Counted from the first letter of the stretch, positions 20,126 through 28,878 are shown. The stretch is DNA of 64,000 nt from Mesorhizobium sp. C432A (GCF_030323145.1 NZ_CP100470.1:1736001-1800000), one strand, 5' to 3'. The notes: generated by a model from the sequence alone, not told the origin. Numbers and translations: made by a program.

Positions 20126-20653
20126 TCAAGCGGCGGGGGCCTCGATGCCGCTCGACGCCTTGCGGGCGACCACCGCCTCATATCCGGCCTGCAATGTAGC
20201 GCGGACGGAAGGCTGCGCGGGTGTGGCGACAGGCGTGCCCAGATGGTCGTGGCGCAACTCGTCCATGAACTGCTCCCACATTGGCGGTCCGCCTTTCTCC
20301 AGCAGCTCGGCCCGGATCGAAAGCTCCTCGCTCACCGGCAGCCAGACGCGGCCCCAAGCGCCGAGATGCGCCATGATCGGCACCAGCGTGATGGCCATCT
20401 CGGTCAGGCTGTAGATCGCCTTCTGCTTGTGCGAGGGGTCGTCGGCCTTGGTCAGCATGCCGAGTTCCATCAGCCGCTTCAGCCGGTCGGCCAGGATATT
20501 GGAAGCGATGCCCTCGATCGAGCCGTTGAGCAGTTCGCGAAAGTGGCGTTTGCCGCCAAAAATCATGTCGCGCAGGATGATCAGGCTCCAGCGATCGCCG
20601 AACACTTCCAGCGACAGATTGATAGGGCATCCCGAGCGGTGTTCGGTTTTCAT
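20126..20653 (-). CDS. HxlR family transcriptional regulator
   Basis: 175 residues from the ATG at 20653, with GAGGAGAG upstream. The HxlR winged-helix features are clear: CPINLSLEVFGDRWSLIILRD, then RHFRELLNGSIEGIASNILADRLKRL. An early Cys (residue 8) is in the position used for redox or aldehyde sensing in some members. It is divergent from the alpha/beta-hydrolase remnant, whose expression it probably controlled before that gene decayed. Confidence 0.88.
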   Translation of the reverse strand: MKTEHRSGCPINLSLEVFGDRWSLIILRDMIFGGKRHFRELLNGSIEGIASNILADRLKRLMELGMLTKADDPSHKQKAIYSLTEMAITLVPIMAHLGAWGRVWLPVSEELSIRAELLEKGGPPMWEQFMDELRHDHLGTPVATPAQPSVRATLQAGYEAVVARKASSGIEAPAA

Positions 20654-20678
20654 CCGACTCTCCTCAAAAACCAGTTGC

Positions 20679-20703
20679 ATTATCGTATCAGTTTTATTAT
20701 CGT
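20679..20703. promoter_or_regulatory. Direct repeat in HxlR/hydrolase divergent promoter
   Basis: ATTATCGT occurs at 20679-20686 and again at 20696-20703, 17 bp apart in an AT-rich patch. TTGCA and TGCAA flank it. It is a candidate HxlR site or promoter element. Confidence 0.4.
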
Positions 20704-20767
20704 GCAACCGATTGCAAAACGCAATCAGTTTGGTTGGCCTTTGATTGGCCGATGCGAGGAGAGTCCC

Positions 20768-21588
20768 ATGACACGGGCCGCAGCACCCGAAATCGTCTCC
20801 CAGACGTTTGGGGATCCCGGCGATCCAACCGTTCTGCTGATCATGGGCGCCATGGCCTCGATGCTCTGGTGGCCGGAGGCGCTCTGCAAAAAACTCGCCG
20901 GCGAAGGCCGCTTCGTGATCCGCTACGACAATCGTCGACCAAATATGCGCCGGGCGAGCCGACGTATACGTTCGACGACATGGCGGACGATGCGGTGCGC
21001 GTCCTCGACAGTTGCGGCATCGGCAAGGCGCATGTGATCGGGATGTCGATGGGCGGCATGATCGCGCAATGACTGGTGTTGAAACATCCCTCGCGTGTCA
21101 TCACACTGACGGTGATCAGCAGTTCGCCGGTGGGGATCGATACATCGCACCTGCCGGGGACGACCGAAGCCTATATGGAGCACTCGGCCGATGGCGCCAA
21201 GGTCGATTGGTCGGACCGCGACCAGGTGATCGGCTTCGTCGTCAAGGATGCGCGTGCGATCGCCAGCACCGCGCATCCCTTCGACGAGAAGGCGATGCGC
21301 GCGTTCGTCGAACAGGACTACGACCGATCCGGCGGCTTCCTGAGCGCGACTAACCATTTCATGCTGAAGAGCTGCGAGGATCTGAAAGGACGCCTGCGCG
21401 AGATCAAGGTTCCGCTGCTCGTCATTCACGGGACATCGGATCCGATCTTTCCGGTCGAGCATGGCGCAGCCCTTGCCGACGCTGTTGCCGGCGGGCGGCT
21501 TGTCCGCGTCGAAGGCGGTGGCCACGAACTGCATCCCGACGACTGGGGCACGATCGTTGCCGCCATCGTCACGCATACCAAGCCCTGA
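20768..21588 (+). pseudogene. Alpha/beta hydrolase, degraded
   Basis: A GAGGAG site precedes the ATG at 20768. The hydrolase starts normally (TVLLIMGAMASMLWWP, RYDNR), then loses about 13 bases at 20934/20935 where the family has D-T-G-R, shifting frame to STKYAPGEPTYTFDDMADD. The nucleophile elbow GMSMGGMIAQ is present, but the next codon is TGA (21070-21072) where family members have Trp (QWLVLKHPSRV). Reading then continues in the same frame to 21588, with the catalytic Asp (HGTSDPIFP) and His (GGGHELHP) present. A deletion plus a nonsense change argues for genuine decay. Confidence 0.8.
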
Positions 21589-21703
21589 AGGCAGTCTCGA
21601 ACCTTGACACATTCGCCTCACGGAAATAGTTAAGTAAATGCTTCAGTGTCGGCGCAGGCTGGCACCGCTCAGCATCGGCGAACCACAAACAGACGAGCAA
21701 AAA

Positions 21704-22360
21704 ATGTCCCTGACCTTCCATTTCCATCCGCTGGCATCGTTCTGCTGGAAACCGCTGATTGCGTTCTACGAGAACGACACGCCCTTCACGCCGGTTATCG
21801 TCGACCTCGGCGACGAGCAGTCGCGGGCAGCATTCCTGAAGGTGTCGCCGACCGGCAAGATGCCGGCGCTGTATGACGATGCACGCAATCGCACGGTGCT
21901 GGAATCGACCATCGTCATCGAATATCTGGCCGCGCATTATCCCGGGCCGGTCGAGCTCATCCCGGCCGAGGCCGACCTTGCTCTCCAGGTCCGCCAGGCC
22001 GACCGTTTCTACGATTTCTACGTGCAGGCGCCGATGCAGAAGATCGTCGGCGACAGGTTGCGCCCGCAGGACCGGACCGACCCGTTCGGGGTCGACGAGG
22101 CGCGCGCGCAACTGCGCAACGCCTATGCGATCATCGAGGAGGAGATGCGTTCGAAAATCTGGGCGGCCGGCCCCACCTTCACCATGGCCGACTGCGCCGC
22201 CTCGCCGGCGCTGTTCTACGCCAACAAGGTCGAGCCGTTCGGCGACAGCTATCCGGCCGTGAAACGCTACCACGACCGCCTGCTCAAGCGGCCGTCTTTC
22301 GCCCGGGTGATCGAGGAGGCGCAGCCCTACTTCAAGTTCTTTCCCTACAATAACGGCTGA
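21704..22360 (+). CDS. Glutathione S-transferase family protein
   Basis: 218 residues from the ATG at 21704. The N-terminal thioredoxin-like domain has the GST Pro-Ala-Leu (GKMPALYDD) and ESTIVIEYLAAHYP motifs, which bind the glutathione gamma-glutamyl group; an all-helical C-terminal domain follows. Members conjugate or reduce electrophiles. It precedes a small ArsR-SnoaL-AHSA1 set on the same strand with a gap of 5 bases to the ArsR gene, so they are probably co-transcribed. Confidence 0.88.
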   Translation: MSLTFHFHPLASFCWKPLIAFYENDTPFTPVIVDLGDEQSRAAFLKVSPTGKMPALYDDARNRTVLESTIVIEYLAAHYPGPVELIPAEADLALQVRQADRFYDFYVQAPMQKIVGDRLRPQDRTDPFGVDEARAQLRNAYAIIEEEMRSKIWAAGPTFTMADCAASPALFYANKVEPFGDSYPAVKRYHDRLLKRPSFARVIEEAQPYFKFFPYNNG

Positions 22361-22365
22361 TCGCG

Positions 22366-22692
22366 ATGCTGCACGATCCCGCCCAGCTCGACCTGATGTT
22401 CCAGGCGCTCGCGGACCCGGCCAGGCGCAGCATGGTCGAGCGGCTGTCGCGTGGGCCGGCCTCGGTCAGCCAGTTGGCCGAACCGCTGGCGATGTCGCTG
22501 TCGGCCGTCGTCCAGCATCTCAACGTGCTCGAAGCAAGCGGGCTGGTGCGCTCGGAAAAGCTCGGCCGCGTGCGCACCTGCCAGATCGCGCCGCAGGCGC
22601 TGCGCAGCGCAGAACACTGGATCAACGAACGGCGGCTGACATGGGAGCGTCGGCTCGACCGGCTCGGCGATTTTCTCGCCGGGACCGAATGA
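22366..22692 (+). CDS. ArsR family winged-helix regulator
   Basis: 108 residues. The compact ArsR fold is seen in MFQALADPARRSMVERLSRGPASVSQLAEPLAMSLSAVVQHLNVLEASGLVRSEKLGRVR. No metal-binding Cys pairs are present, so it is of the non-metal type often paired with AHSA1/SRPBCC proteins. The two downstream genes (SnoaL-like, then AHSA1) fit that pattern. Confidence 0.88.
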   Translation: MLHDPAQLDLMFQALADPARRSMVERLSRGPASVSQLAEPLAMSLSAVVQHLNVLEASGLVRSEKLGRVRTCQIAPQALRSAEHWINERRLTWERRLDRLGDFLAGTE

Positions 22693-22715
22693 TCTGAAGC
22701 AGAGGAGAAATGACC

Positions 22716-23090
22716 ATGCCCGGCAAAAGCAGAGCGGAGTTGATCCGCGGCTATTTTTCCGCCTACCAGGCGAATAACATGGCTGCCGTCGCGGCTATGC
22801 TCGCCGACGATTTCACCTTCACCAGCCCCTATGACGACGCCATCGACCGTGCGACCTATTTCGAGCGCTGCTGGCCGGACAGCCCGGCCTTCAGCTCGAT
22901 CGTCATCGAGCGGATATGCGAGGACGAGGACGCCGCCTTTGTCCTCTATCGCTGCGAGACGGCGGACGGAAAGACCTTCCGCAACACCGAACTGCATCTG
23001 TTCCATGACGACAGGTTGCGCGCCGTCGAAGTCTATTTCGGCGCGTCTTATCGCGACGGCGTCTTCGTCGCGCAGAAACCATCAAGCTGA
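22716..23090 (+). CDS. SnoaL/NTF2-like protein
   Basis: 124 residues from the ATG at 22716, with GAGGAG 8 bases upstream; the ATG at 22710 lies too close to it. The cone-like NTF2 fold is suggested by [43 protein letters not shown]. Members bind or transform small hydrophobic molecules, or act as regulatory domains. It lies in the ArsR-AHSA1 cluster. No catalytic residues can be named. Confidence 0.78.
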   Translation: MPGKSRAELIRGYFSAYQANNMAAVAAMLADDFTFTSPYDDAIDRATYFERCWPDSPAFSSIVIERICEDEDAAFVLYRCETADGKTFRNTELHLFHDDRLRAVEVYFGASYRDGVFVAQKPSS

Positions 23091-23106
23091 CCATGAGGAC
23101 CTGACC

Positions 23107-23571
23107 ATGGCCGAACGATCCGTCGTCCACTCCACCTTCGTCCTCGAGCGCCTCTATCCATTTGCACCGGCGAAAGTCTATTTCGCGCTCAGCGATCCGG
23201 CCGCCAAGCGGCGCTGGTTCGCCGACCCCGACAACCCGATGACCCACAGGCACGAAATGGATTTTCGCGTCGGCGGCCAGGAGGTCAATGCCGGCGGGCC
23301 GAAGGACGGGCCGATCCACACCTATACCGCCACCTATCAGGACATCGTGCCCAACCAGCGCATCGTCTACAGCTACGACATGCTGTTCGGTGATGTCAGA
23401 ATCTCGGTTTCGCTGGCGACAATTGAGCTTCGCCCGGAAGGCACGGGCACGCGTCTGGTGCTGACCGAGCAGGGCGCGTTTCTCGATGGGCACGACACAC
23501 CGTCATCGCGCGAGCATGGTACCGGATTCCTGCTCGATGCGCTGGGCAAGGCGCTGGCAACGGACACTTGA
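23107..23571 (+). CDS. AHSA1/SRPBCC-family protein
   Basis: 154 residues from the ATG at 23107. The helix-grip fold is recognisable by the N-terminal strand ([35 protein letters not shown]), Arg-Trp-Phe and a C-terminal long helix. ArsR-linked AHSA1 proteins bind small hydrophobic ligands. It is the third gene of the ArsR cluster, separated by 16 bases from the SnoaL-like gene, and is convergent with the next ArsR gene. Confidence 0.85.
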   Translation: MAERSVVHSTFVLERLYPFAPAKVYFALSDPAAKRRWFADPDNPMTHRHEMDFRVGGQEVNAGGPKDGPIHTYTATYQDIVPNQRIVYSYDMLFGDVRISVSLATIELRPEGTGTRLVLTEQGAFLDGHDTPSSREHGTGFLLDALGKALATDT

Positions 23572-23600
23572 AAGCCAGGGAGGCGAGGTGGAATCGCGGC

Positions 23601-23864
23601 CTATGCTTCCCAGAACTGATCAAGCCAAATATTGAGCTTGAGGAAGCCGGCACTGCTGACTGTATAGACCCGCCTCGTGCCCTCGGCCTTGGCCTGAACC
23701 AGACCGGCGTCCAGCAACACTTTCAAATGCTGGGACACGGCCGGGCGGGAGACTGGCAGGCCCGAAGCCAGTTCGTTGACGGTTTTCGGGCCACGCCGGA
23801 GCTCTTCCAGAAGATAGCGCCGGTTGGGGTCGGCAATCGCCATGAAGGCGTCAGAAAAGATCAT
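23601..23864 (-). CDS. ArsR family regulator
   Basis: 87 residues from the ATG at 23864; a TTG at 23900 with a GGAAG site would add 12 residues and overlap the MFS stop. The core is MAIADPNRRYLLEELRRGPKTVNELASGLPVSRPAVSQHLKVLLDAGLVQAKAEGTRRVY, again with no metal-binding Cys. It follows an MFS transporter gene on the same strand and may regulate it. It differs clearly from the ArsR at 22366. Confidence 0.82.
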   Translation of the reverse strand: MIFSDAFMAIADPNRRYLLEELRRGPKTVNELASGLPVSRPAVSQHLKVLLDAGLVQAKAEGTRRVYTVSSAGFLKLNIWLDQFWEA

Positions 23865-23896
23865 GCCTATACTTGTGGGGCAAAGCTTTTCAAATC

Positions 23897-25135
23897 TCAA
23901 CCGTCGGCTTCCGCTTTTCTGAGCCGCAGTGCTTCAGGGGTGACCGAGCGATCGGCCGGCTGGGTCTTGAAGGCGTCGCGGTCTTCGATAGGCACCGGCG
24001 CGCGGCGGCTGATGCGCAGCAGCGTGTAGGCGGCGAGGCTGAGATGCGCCAGCGCGGTGGCCAGGAACAGGCCTTCGGGGCGGAGCCAGCCCATCAGGGC
24101 GGCAGCCAGCAAGGGCCCGATCATGGTTCCGAAGCCATACAGAAGCAGCAGGCCGCCCGAGACCTTGACGAAATCCTCCGATCGGGCGTGGTCGTTGGCA
24201 TGCGCCACGGCGATCGAATAGAGCGTGTAGGCAAAGGCGCCGTAGGCGGCGGCGAAGACAATGACGAGGACGGCGGAACGCGGTTCGAACAGGAAGATCA
24301 GGATGGCGAACAGTGCGGCGCCGAAAGCCGCGCCCGCCAGCACGAAACGGCGGTCGGTCTTGTCGGAGAGGCGTCCGGCCGGAAGCTGCATGGCCGCGCC
24401 GGCAATAACGACAAGGCTCATCATCAGTGCGATCTGGGCGGTGGAGATGCCGATACGGGCGCCGTAGACGGCGCCAAGCGTGCCCCAGGCGCCATTGGCG
24501 ATGCCGACCAACAGGCAGGCGATCGCCGACACCGGCGAGTTGGCGTAGAGACCTTTGACGTCGAGCTTGACGTCCTGCAAAGGCTTGGGAGACGAAGCCG
24601 ACGACACCGCGGTCGGGATCAGCGACAGGCAGAACAATATGCCGGTGATCATGAACAGCGACGCCGATCTGACGTCGCCGCCGGCAACGATCATCTGGCC
24701 GCCCATGATCGAGGCATAGGTGACCATCATGTAGAGGCCGAAGACGGTGCCGCGGTTCTCGTTGGTGGCCTTCTCGTTCAGCCAGCTTTCGATGACCATG
24801 AAGGCTCCGGCCATGGTGAAGCCGGTGAAGGCGCGCAGCAGGATCCAGACATATTCGTCGATGATCAGGCCGGTAAGCAACGCCACGATGGCGCCCGAAG
24901 CGGCAAAGGCGCCGAACGCCCGGACGTGGCCGGCGCGGCGCACCAGGCGCGGTGCGAAGAAGCAGCCGGTGACGAAGCCACCGGCCCAGGCCGTGCCCAT
25001 CAGGCCGAGCGATGCGGTCGAAAACCCTTCGAGCTGGCCGCGCAACGGCAACAACAGGCCGTGCAATCCCGAAGCCGCGAGCAGGAAAGCGGTGCCGCGA
25101 AGCAGCGAGAGGATCGGCCTGTAGCTTGCAAACAT
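23897..25135 (-). CDS. MFS transporter
   Basis: 412 residues with about 12 membrane helices. The MFS cytoplasmic loop is present after helix 2-3 (RLVRRAGHVRAFG) and a second-half equivalent (GRLSDKTDRRF). An ESWLNE motif lies after helix 4, a feature of the YcaD-like group. The substrate cannot be inferred. An ArsR gene follows on the same strand. Confidence 0.85.
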   Translation of the reverse strand: MFASYRPILSLLRGTAFLLAASGLHGLLLPLRGQLEGFSTASLGLMGTAWAGGFVTGCFFAPRLVRRAGHVRAFGAFAASGAIVALLTGLIIDEYVWILLRAFTGFTMAGAFMVIESWLNEKATNENRGTVFGLYMMVTYASIMGGQMIVAGGDVRSASLFMITGILFCLSLIPTAVSSASSPKPLQDVKLDVKGLYANSPVSAIACLLVGIANGAWGTLGAVYGARIGISTAQIALMMSLVVIAGAAMQLPAGRLSDKTDRRFVLAGAAFGAALFAILIFLFEPRSAVLVIVFAAAYGAFAYTLYSIAVAHANDHARSEDFVKVSGGLLLLYGFGTMIGPLLAAALMGWLRPEGLFLATALAHLSLAAYTLLRISRRAPVPIEDRDAFKTQPADRSVTPEALRLRKAEADG

Positions 25136-25231
25136 TGTTTGATCCGTCTGGAGATTCGGTAGCGGGGTCTGAAGACAGGCGCATTCGGGCTTTTCGGCGG
25201 CGGACGCTCAACGCCGAAACTAACGCGAAAA

Positions 25232-25426
25232 CTAGCCGCGGCGAAACAGGGCTTCGGCCGCCGATTTGGTGCTGCCCTTGGTCTGGAGCTCGGCTTCCAG
25301 CCGGGCAATCTCCTCGCGCAGGATGCTGATCCGTTCGGTAAGGTCACCGACCGAAAGCAGCGACAGATCCTGTCCGATCTCATGCGGGCGGGCTTTCTTC
25401 TTGGGTTCGTCGTCGAAGATCGCCAT
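25232..25426 (-). CDS. DUF1192 family small protein
   Basis: 64 residues with the DUF1192 signature: acidic start MAIFDDEPKKK, then DLSLLSVGDLTERISILREEIARLEAELQTKG, a leucine-rich coiled coil, and a terminal FRRG. The family is restricted to alphaproteobacteria and has no known activity. It is divergent from the PIG3-type quinone oxidoreductase, a conserved neighbour in Rhizobiales. Confidence 0.9.
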   Translation of the reverse strand: MAIFDDEPKKKARPHEIGQDLSLLSVGDLTERISILREEIARLEAELQTKGSTKSAAEALFRRG

Positions 25427-25572
25427 CGTCGCTCCTCCCTATTCAGTATTGGGCTGATTTGGCCATTTGCCTGATCCGGCAATCAGCATACATAGGGCAG
25501 GGGCGCAGATGCAAACAGCCGGCAAGAAGCTGGCAGCCGGCGACAGACCGGCGGACCCAGACGGGAAATTTC

Positions 25573-26583
25573 ATGGCGAGCGGACATAAAATTCCAGCCA
25601 CAATGACGGCCATCGCAATCTCGCAACCGGGCGGGCCGCGGGTGCTGAAACCGGAAACGCGCGACGTGCCGGTGCCTGGTCCCGGCGAAATCCTGATCCG
25701 GGTGCGTGCGGCCGGCGTCAACCGCCCCGACGTGCAGCAGCGCAAGGGCGCCTATCCGGCGCCGCCCGGCGCTTCCGACCTGCCCGGCCTCGAAGCATCG
25801 GGCGAAGTGGCCGCCCTTGGCGACGAGATATCGCGCTGGCGCATCGGCGACCGGGTCTGCGCGCTGACGCCGGGGGGCGGTTATGCCGAATATGTCAAGG
25901 TTCATGCCGGCAGCGTGCTGCCGCTGCCCGCCGGCTTCACCCACACGGAGGCGGCCGCGGTTCCGGAAAACTATTTCACCGTCTGGCACAATGTGTTCGA
26001 GCGCGGCGGCTTGAAAAAGGGTGAGACGCTGCTGGTCCATGGCGGCTCATCGGGCATCGGCACCACGGCGATCCAGCTGGCGTCGGCCTTCGGCGCGTAT
26101 GTCGTCACCACCGCCGGCTCGAAGGAGAAATGCGACGCCTGCCTGAAGCTCGGCGCCGACCGGGCGATCAACTACCGCGAGGAGGATTTCGTCGCGGCGG
26201 TCAAGGATGCGACCGGCGGCAACGGGGCAGACGTCATACTCGACATGGTCGGTGGCGACTATATCGCGCGCAACTACGAGGCCGCCGCGGTCGAGGGCAG
26301 GATCGTCCAGATCGCCGTCCAGGCCGGCGCGATGGCGAGCGCCGATTTCTCGAAAATCATGGTCAAGCGGCTGACCCACACCGGCTCGACGCTGCGGCCT
26401 CGCACGGTCGAGTTCAAGGCGGCGCTCGCCGCCGCACTGGAAGCACAGGTGTGGCCGCTGCTCGGCACCCGCAAGGTAGCGCCGGTGATGGACATGATCT
26501 TCCCGCTGACCGACGCATGGCGGGCGCATGAGCGCATGGAAGAGGGCGAGCATATAGGCAAGATCGTTCTCGACGTCGGGTAG
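25573..26583 (+). CDS. NAD(P)H quinone oxidoreductase, PIG3 type
   Basis: 336 residues from the ATG at 25573; an ATG at 25603 is the next choice. A zinc-free MDR enzyme with AAGVNRPDVQQRKGAYPAPPGASDLPGLEASGEV and the cofactor loop HGGSSGIGTTAIQLASAFGA. The family performs one-electron-avoiding reduction of quinones with NADPH and resembles human TP53I3. It differs from the MDR at 14017 in its QRKGAYPAPPG segment. Confidence 0.88.
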   Translation: MASGHKIPATMTAIAISQPGGPRVLKPETRDVPVPGPGEILIRVRAAGVNRPDVQQRKGAYPAPPGASDLPGLEASGEVAALGDEISRWRIGDRVCALTPGGGYAEYVKVHAGSVLPLPAGFTHTEAAAVPENYFTVWHNVFERGGLKKGETLLVHGGSSGIGTTAIQLASAFGAYVVTTAGSKEKCDACLKLGADRAINYREEDFVAAVKDATGGNGADVILDMVGGDYIARNYEAAAVEGRIVQIAVQAGAMASADFSKIMVKRLTHTGSTLRPRTVEFKAALAAALEAQVWPLLGTRKVAPVMDMIFPLTDAWRAHERMEEGEHIGKIVLDVG

Positions 26584-26586
26584 ATG

Positions 26587-26748
26587 GGCGAGAGTCAGGT
26601 GAGGCCGGCCTGCGAATGGCGGCTCCCTGCGCTTCCCGCCTCCGCCGGCCGAAGCCCCCATGAGGGGTTGCGGCAGTTAAGGCTACGGCCGGCGTAGGCC
26701 GGTTCTCGGGAGCCGCCATTCTCGGCTCGGCCTACCTGAATCTCGCTC
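26587..26748. repeat. Long inverted repeat, Mesorhizobium-type
   Basis: AATGGCGGCTCCC at 26615-26627 and GGGAGCCGCCATT at 26708-26720 are a perfect 13-bp pair. Similarity extends outward over GCGAGA-TCAGGT-GGCC to about 40 bases per arm (to 26587 and 26748). The core of about 80 bases contains GGCCGGCGTAGGCCGG. No open frame is convincing. It fills the space after the quinone oxidoreductase. Confidence 0.75.
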
Positions 26749-26790
26749 ATCCTCCGCGCTCAGCCTGTCGGCAAGATGAACAGAAGCTTA

Positions 26791-26827
26791 ATGCTGCAAT
26801 GCAGCATTTGCATTGCGGCTATGCAAA
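26791..26827. promoter_or_regulatory. Two adjacent palindromes upstream of DUF1127 gene
   Basis: ATGCTGC-AAT-GCAGCAT (26791-26807) is followed at once by TTTGCAT-TGCGGCT-ATGCAAA (26807-26827). Both lie 80-116 bases upstream of the DUF1127 start and are candidates for a regulator site. Otherwise this spacer shows no coding sequence. Confidence 0.5.
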
Positions 26828-26906
26828 GACGTCTGTTCAATTCGTGGGCAGCACTGCCTATCTAAGCGTCATCGAAACGATTTGATCCAACAACTGGAGG
26901 ACAACC

Positions 26907-27047
26907 ATGAACCCGATCCGCGCTTTCCGTAACTGGCGTATGTACAACGAAACCGTGCGCGAGCTGAACAAGCTCAACGCCCGTCAGCTCAGCGACCTCG
27001 GCATCAGCCGCGGCGACATCGAGAGGATTGCCCGCAAGGCCATCTAA
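26907..27047 (+). CDS. DUF1127 (YjiS-like) micro-protein
   Basis: 46 residues with a GGAGG site. The DUF1127 signature is MNPIRAFRNWRMYNETVRELNKLNARQLSDLGISRGDIERIARKAI, with the conserved L-D-LGISR-DI core. Alphaproteobacterial DUF1127 proteins include small RNA- and stress-linked factors involved in phosphate and carbon metabolism and sRNA turnover. It is arginine-rich and may bind RNA. A terminator-like hairpin follows about 85 bases downstream. Confidence 0.9.
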   Translation: MNPIRAFRNWRMYNETVRELNKLNARQLSDLGISRGDIERIARKAI

Positions 27048-27131
27048 TTCGAAGCATGGTCGGCCAGTGAGGCCTGACCACGCGGCAGAAGCAAGAGCCG
27101 CCGCAGACGGTATCCCGTCGCCGGTTCCGAG

Positions 27132-27160
27132 CCCGCTGGACCCTGTCCGGCGGGTTTTGT
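27132..27160 (+). terminator. Terminator after DUF1127 gene
   Basis: CCCGC-T-GGAC pairs with GTCC-G-GCGGG around a CCT loop, followed by TTTTGTCGTTTT. Confidence 0.7.
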
Positions 27161-27316
27161 CGTTTTGGACCCCCTGTACAACTCGGCATCAATGGTCGCC
27201 GGAGCCGAGGTCCTCCTGGCCTCCCCCGCTGTCCGGTGTCCGACGGCTGCGCCCTGCGCCAAAAACATTGCGAAACGGCAGCGGAGCGGTTATACAGGCC
27301 GCGAATTTCCCATTTT

Positions 27317-27353
27317 GGTGGCTCTAAACCACCGCCCGCGCGGGAACGCGGGC
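27317..27353 (+). promoter_or_regulatory. Tandem hairpins in trcR leader
   Basis: GGTGG(CTCTAAA)CCACC at 27317-27333 abuts GCCCGCG(CGGGAA)CGCGGGC at 27334-27353. They end 20 bases before the trcR ATG, close to its ribosome-binding site. They may be leader RNA structures or a repeat; no ligand-binding motif is recognised. Confidence 0.5.
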
Positions 27354-27373
27354 GAACGAGAAGGATTTTTGAA

Positions 27374-28066
27374 ATGGCCAATACGCTGCTGATGCCCAAG
27401 GCGACCGCCGTCTGGCTGGTCGACAACACCGCGCTGTCCTTCGAGCAGATCGCGCAGTTCTGCGGGTTGCATCCGCTCGAGGTCAAGGCGATCGCCGACG
27501 GCGAATCGGCGCAAGGCATCAAGGGCATGGACCCGATCATGACCGGACAGCTGACCCGCGACGAGATCGCGCGCGCCGAGAAGGATCCGAACCAGCGCCT
27601 GAAACTGTCCGACCCCAAGGTGCGGGTGCCGGAATCCAAGCGCAAGGGTCCCCGCTACACGCCGTTGTCGAAGCGCCAGGACCGGCCCAACGCCATCCTG
27701 TGGCTGGTCCGCAACCATCCGGAATTGAAGGACGCGCAGATTTCGCGCCTGGTCGGCACGACCAAGTCGACGATCGAACAGATCCGCGAGCGCAAGCACT
27801 GGAATTCGGCCAATCTGCAGCCGATGGACCCGGTGACGCTGGGTCTCGCTTCGCAGATCGACCTCGACATGGAAGTCAACCGCGCCTCGCGCGGCCGCGA
27901 GCAGGCGCAGCCTGTCGGCGACACGCTGCTGCCGGCTGCCGTGACCGAGCGCCTGGTGCCGGCGCCGGAGAAGCCGAAGGACGAGGATGCCGAACTCGAC
28001 GCCAACGCCGTGTTCGCCAAGCTCTCGGCGCTCAAGTCCAAGAAGGAAGATGCGGACGACGAGTAA
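27374..28066 (+). CDS. trcR: DUF1013 family cell-cycle transcriptional regulator TrcR
   Basis: 230 residues from the ATG at 27374, with AAGGA upstream. The DUF1013 family is recognised by MANTLLMPKATAVWLVDNTALSFEQIAQFCGLHPLEVKAIADGE and the HTH-like segment RPNAILWLVRNHPELKDAQISRLVGTTKSTIEQIRERKHW. The family is nearly universal in alphaproteobacteria and is now named TrcR, a conserved regulator linked to cell-cycle transcription. The last 60 residues are acidic and flexible. A strong terminator follows. Confidence 0.88.
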   Translation: MANTLLMPKATAVWLVDNTALSFEQIAQFCGLHPLEVKAIADGESAQGIKGMDPIMTGQLTRDEIARAEKDPNQRLKLSDPKVRVPESKRKGPRYTPLSKRQDRPNAILWLVRNHPELKDAQISRLVGTTKSTIEQIRERKHWNSANLQPMDPVTLGLASQIDLDMEVNRASRGREQAQPVGDTLLPAAVTERLVPAPEKPKDEDAELDANAVFAKLSALKSKKEDADDE

Positions 28067-28084
28067 GGTTTGCGACAGTTCATC

Positions 28085-28112
28085 AAAAAAGCCCGCTTCG
28101 AGCGGGCTTTTT
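28085..28112 (+). terminator. trcR terminator
   Basis: AAAAAAGCCCGCT(TCG)AGCGGGCTTTTTTC-type hairpin, T-rich on the plus side and A-rich on the minus side, so it can serve both trcR and the convergent WYL regulator gene. Confidence 0.85.
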
Positions 28113-28129
28113 CATTGATTGTCGAAGTC

Positions 28130-28849
28130 TCAGCTGCGCGCCGCCCGGTCCGGCGTCATGCCATAGTCCTCCGAGCGTTCGACGGCGCGGTAGAAGTCGG
28201 CAAGCTGCTTGCCGCGCTCAGGCTTGAAGATGCGGCCGGCGATGACCACCGAGGCGATGCGGTCGATGCGGAAGGCGCGGAAATCGTCGCGCATCTCGCA
28301 CCAGGCAACCAGCGTCCATACCTTGCCCCAGAACCACAGACCGAGCGGACGGATGTCACGCCCGGTGCCGCGGCCGGCCTCGTCGCGGTAGTCGATGGTC
28401 AGCACCTGTCGCTTCTCGACAGCGCGCTCGATCACGTCGATCGCCTCACGCGCGGCGTCGCTCACCACCCACATCGGCGTGTGGATCTCGGTGCGGGCGA
28501 TGCGGTCCTTCTCGGCGTCGGGCAGGACGGCGCCGATCTTGACCAGCGCCTCGTCGGCCGCACGCGCCATGGCCGCGCCGCCAAAGGCCCGCACCATGCG
28601 GGCGCCGGCGACCAGCGCGACGATTTCGTCACGCGTGAACATCAGCGGCGGAAGGTCGAAACCTTCCCTCATCATGTAGCCGACGCCGGCCTCGCCGTCG
28701 ATCGGCACTCCGGTCGACTGCAAATCGGCGATATCGCGGTAGATGGTCCGCTCGGAAACCTCGAGCCATGTGCCGAGCTTCTGGGCGGTGACCAGCCGGC
28801 CGCCACGCAGGTGCTGCACGATCTGAAAGAGCCTGTCGGCACGTCGCAT
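28130..28849 (-). CDS. YafY/WYL-domain transcriptional regulator
   Basis: 239 residues starting MRRADRLFQIVQHLRG at 28849. The HTH is TAQKLGTWLEVSERTIYRDIADLQSTGVPIDGEAGVGYM, followed by the WYL effector domain (LTIDYRD, WTLVAWCEMRDDFRAFRIDRI). A separate start at 28912 falls in a repeat. WYL regulators respond to nucleotide or small-molecule ligands and bind long palindromes. Two copies of a 24- to 26-bp palindrome lie 0.6-1 kb away, in front of two genes on the same strand, and are likely its operators; none lies in front of the regulator itself. Confidence 0.88.
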   Translation of the reverse strand: MRRADRLFQIVQHLRGGRLVTAQKLGTWLEVSERTIYRDIADLQSTGVPIDGEAGVGYMMREGFDLPPLMFTRDEIVALVAGARMVRAFGGAAMARAADEALVKIGAVLPDAEKDRIARTEIHTPMWVVSDAAREAIDVIERAVEKRQVLTIDYRDEAGRGTGRDIRPLGLWFWGKVWTLVAWCEMRDDFRAFRIDRIASVVIAGRIFKPERGKQLADFYRAVERSEDYGMTPDRAARS

Positions 28850-28878
28850 CGTATGGTCCCTCGGCTGCTTTTCTATGA

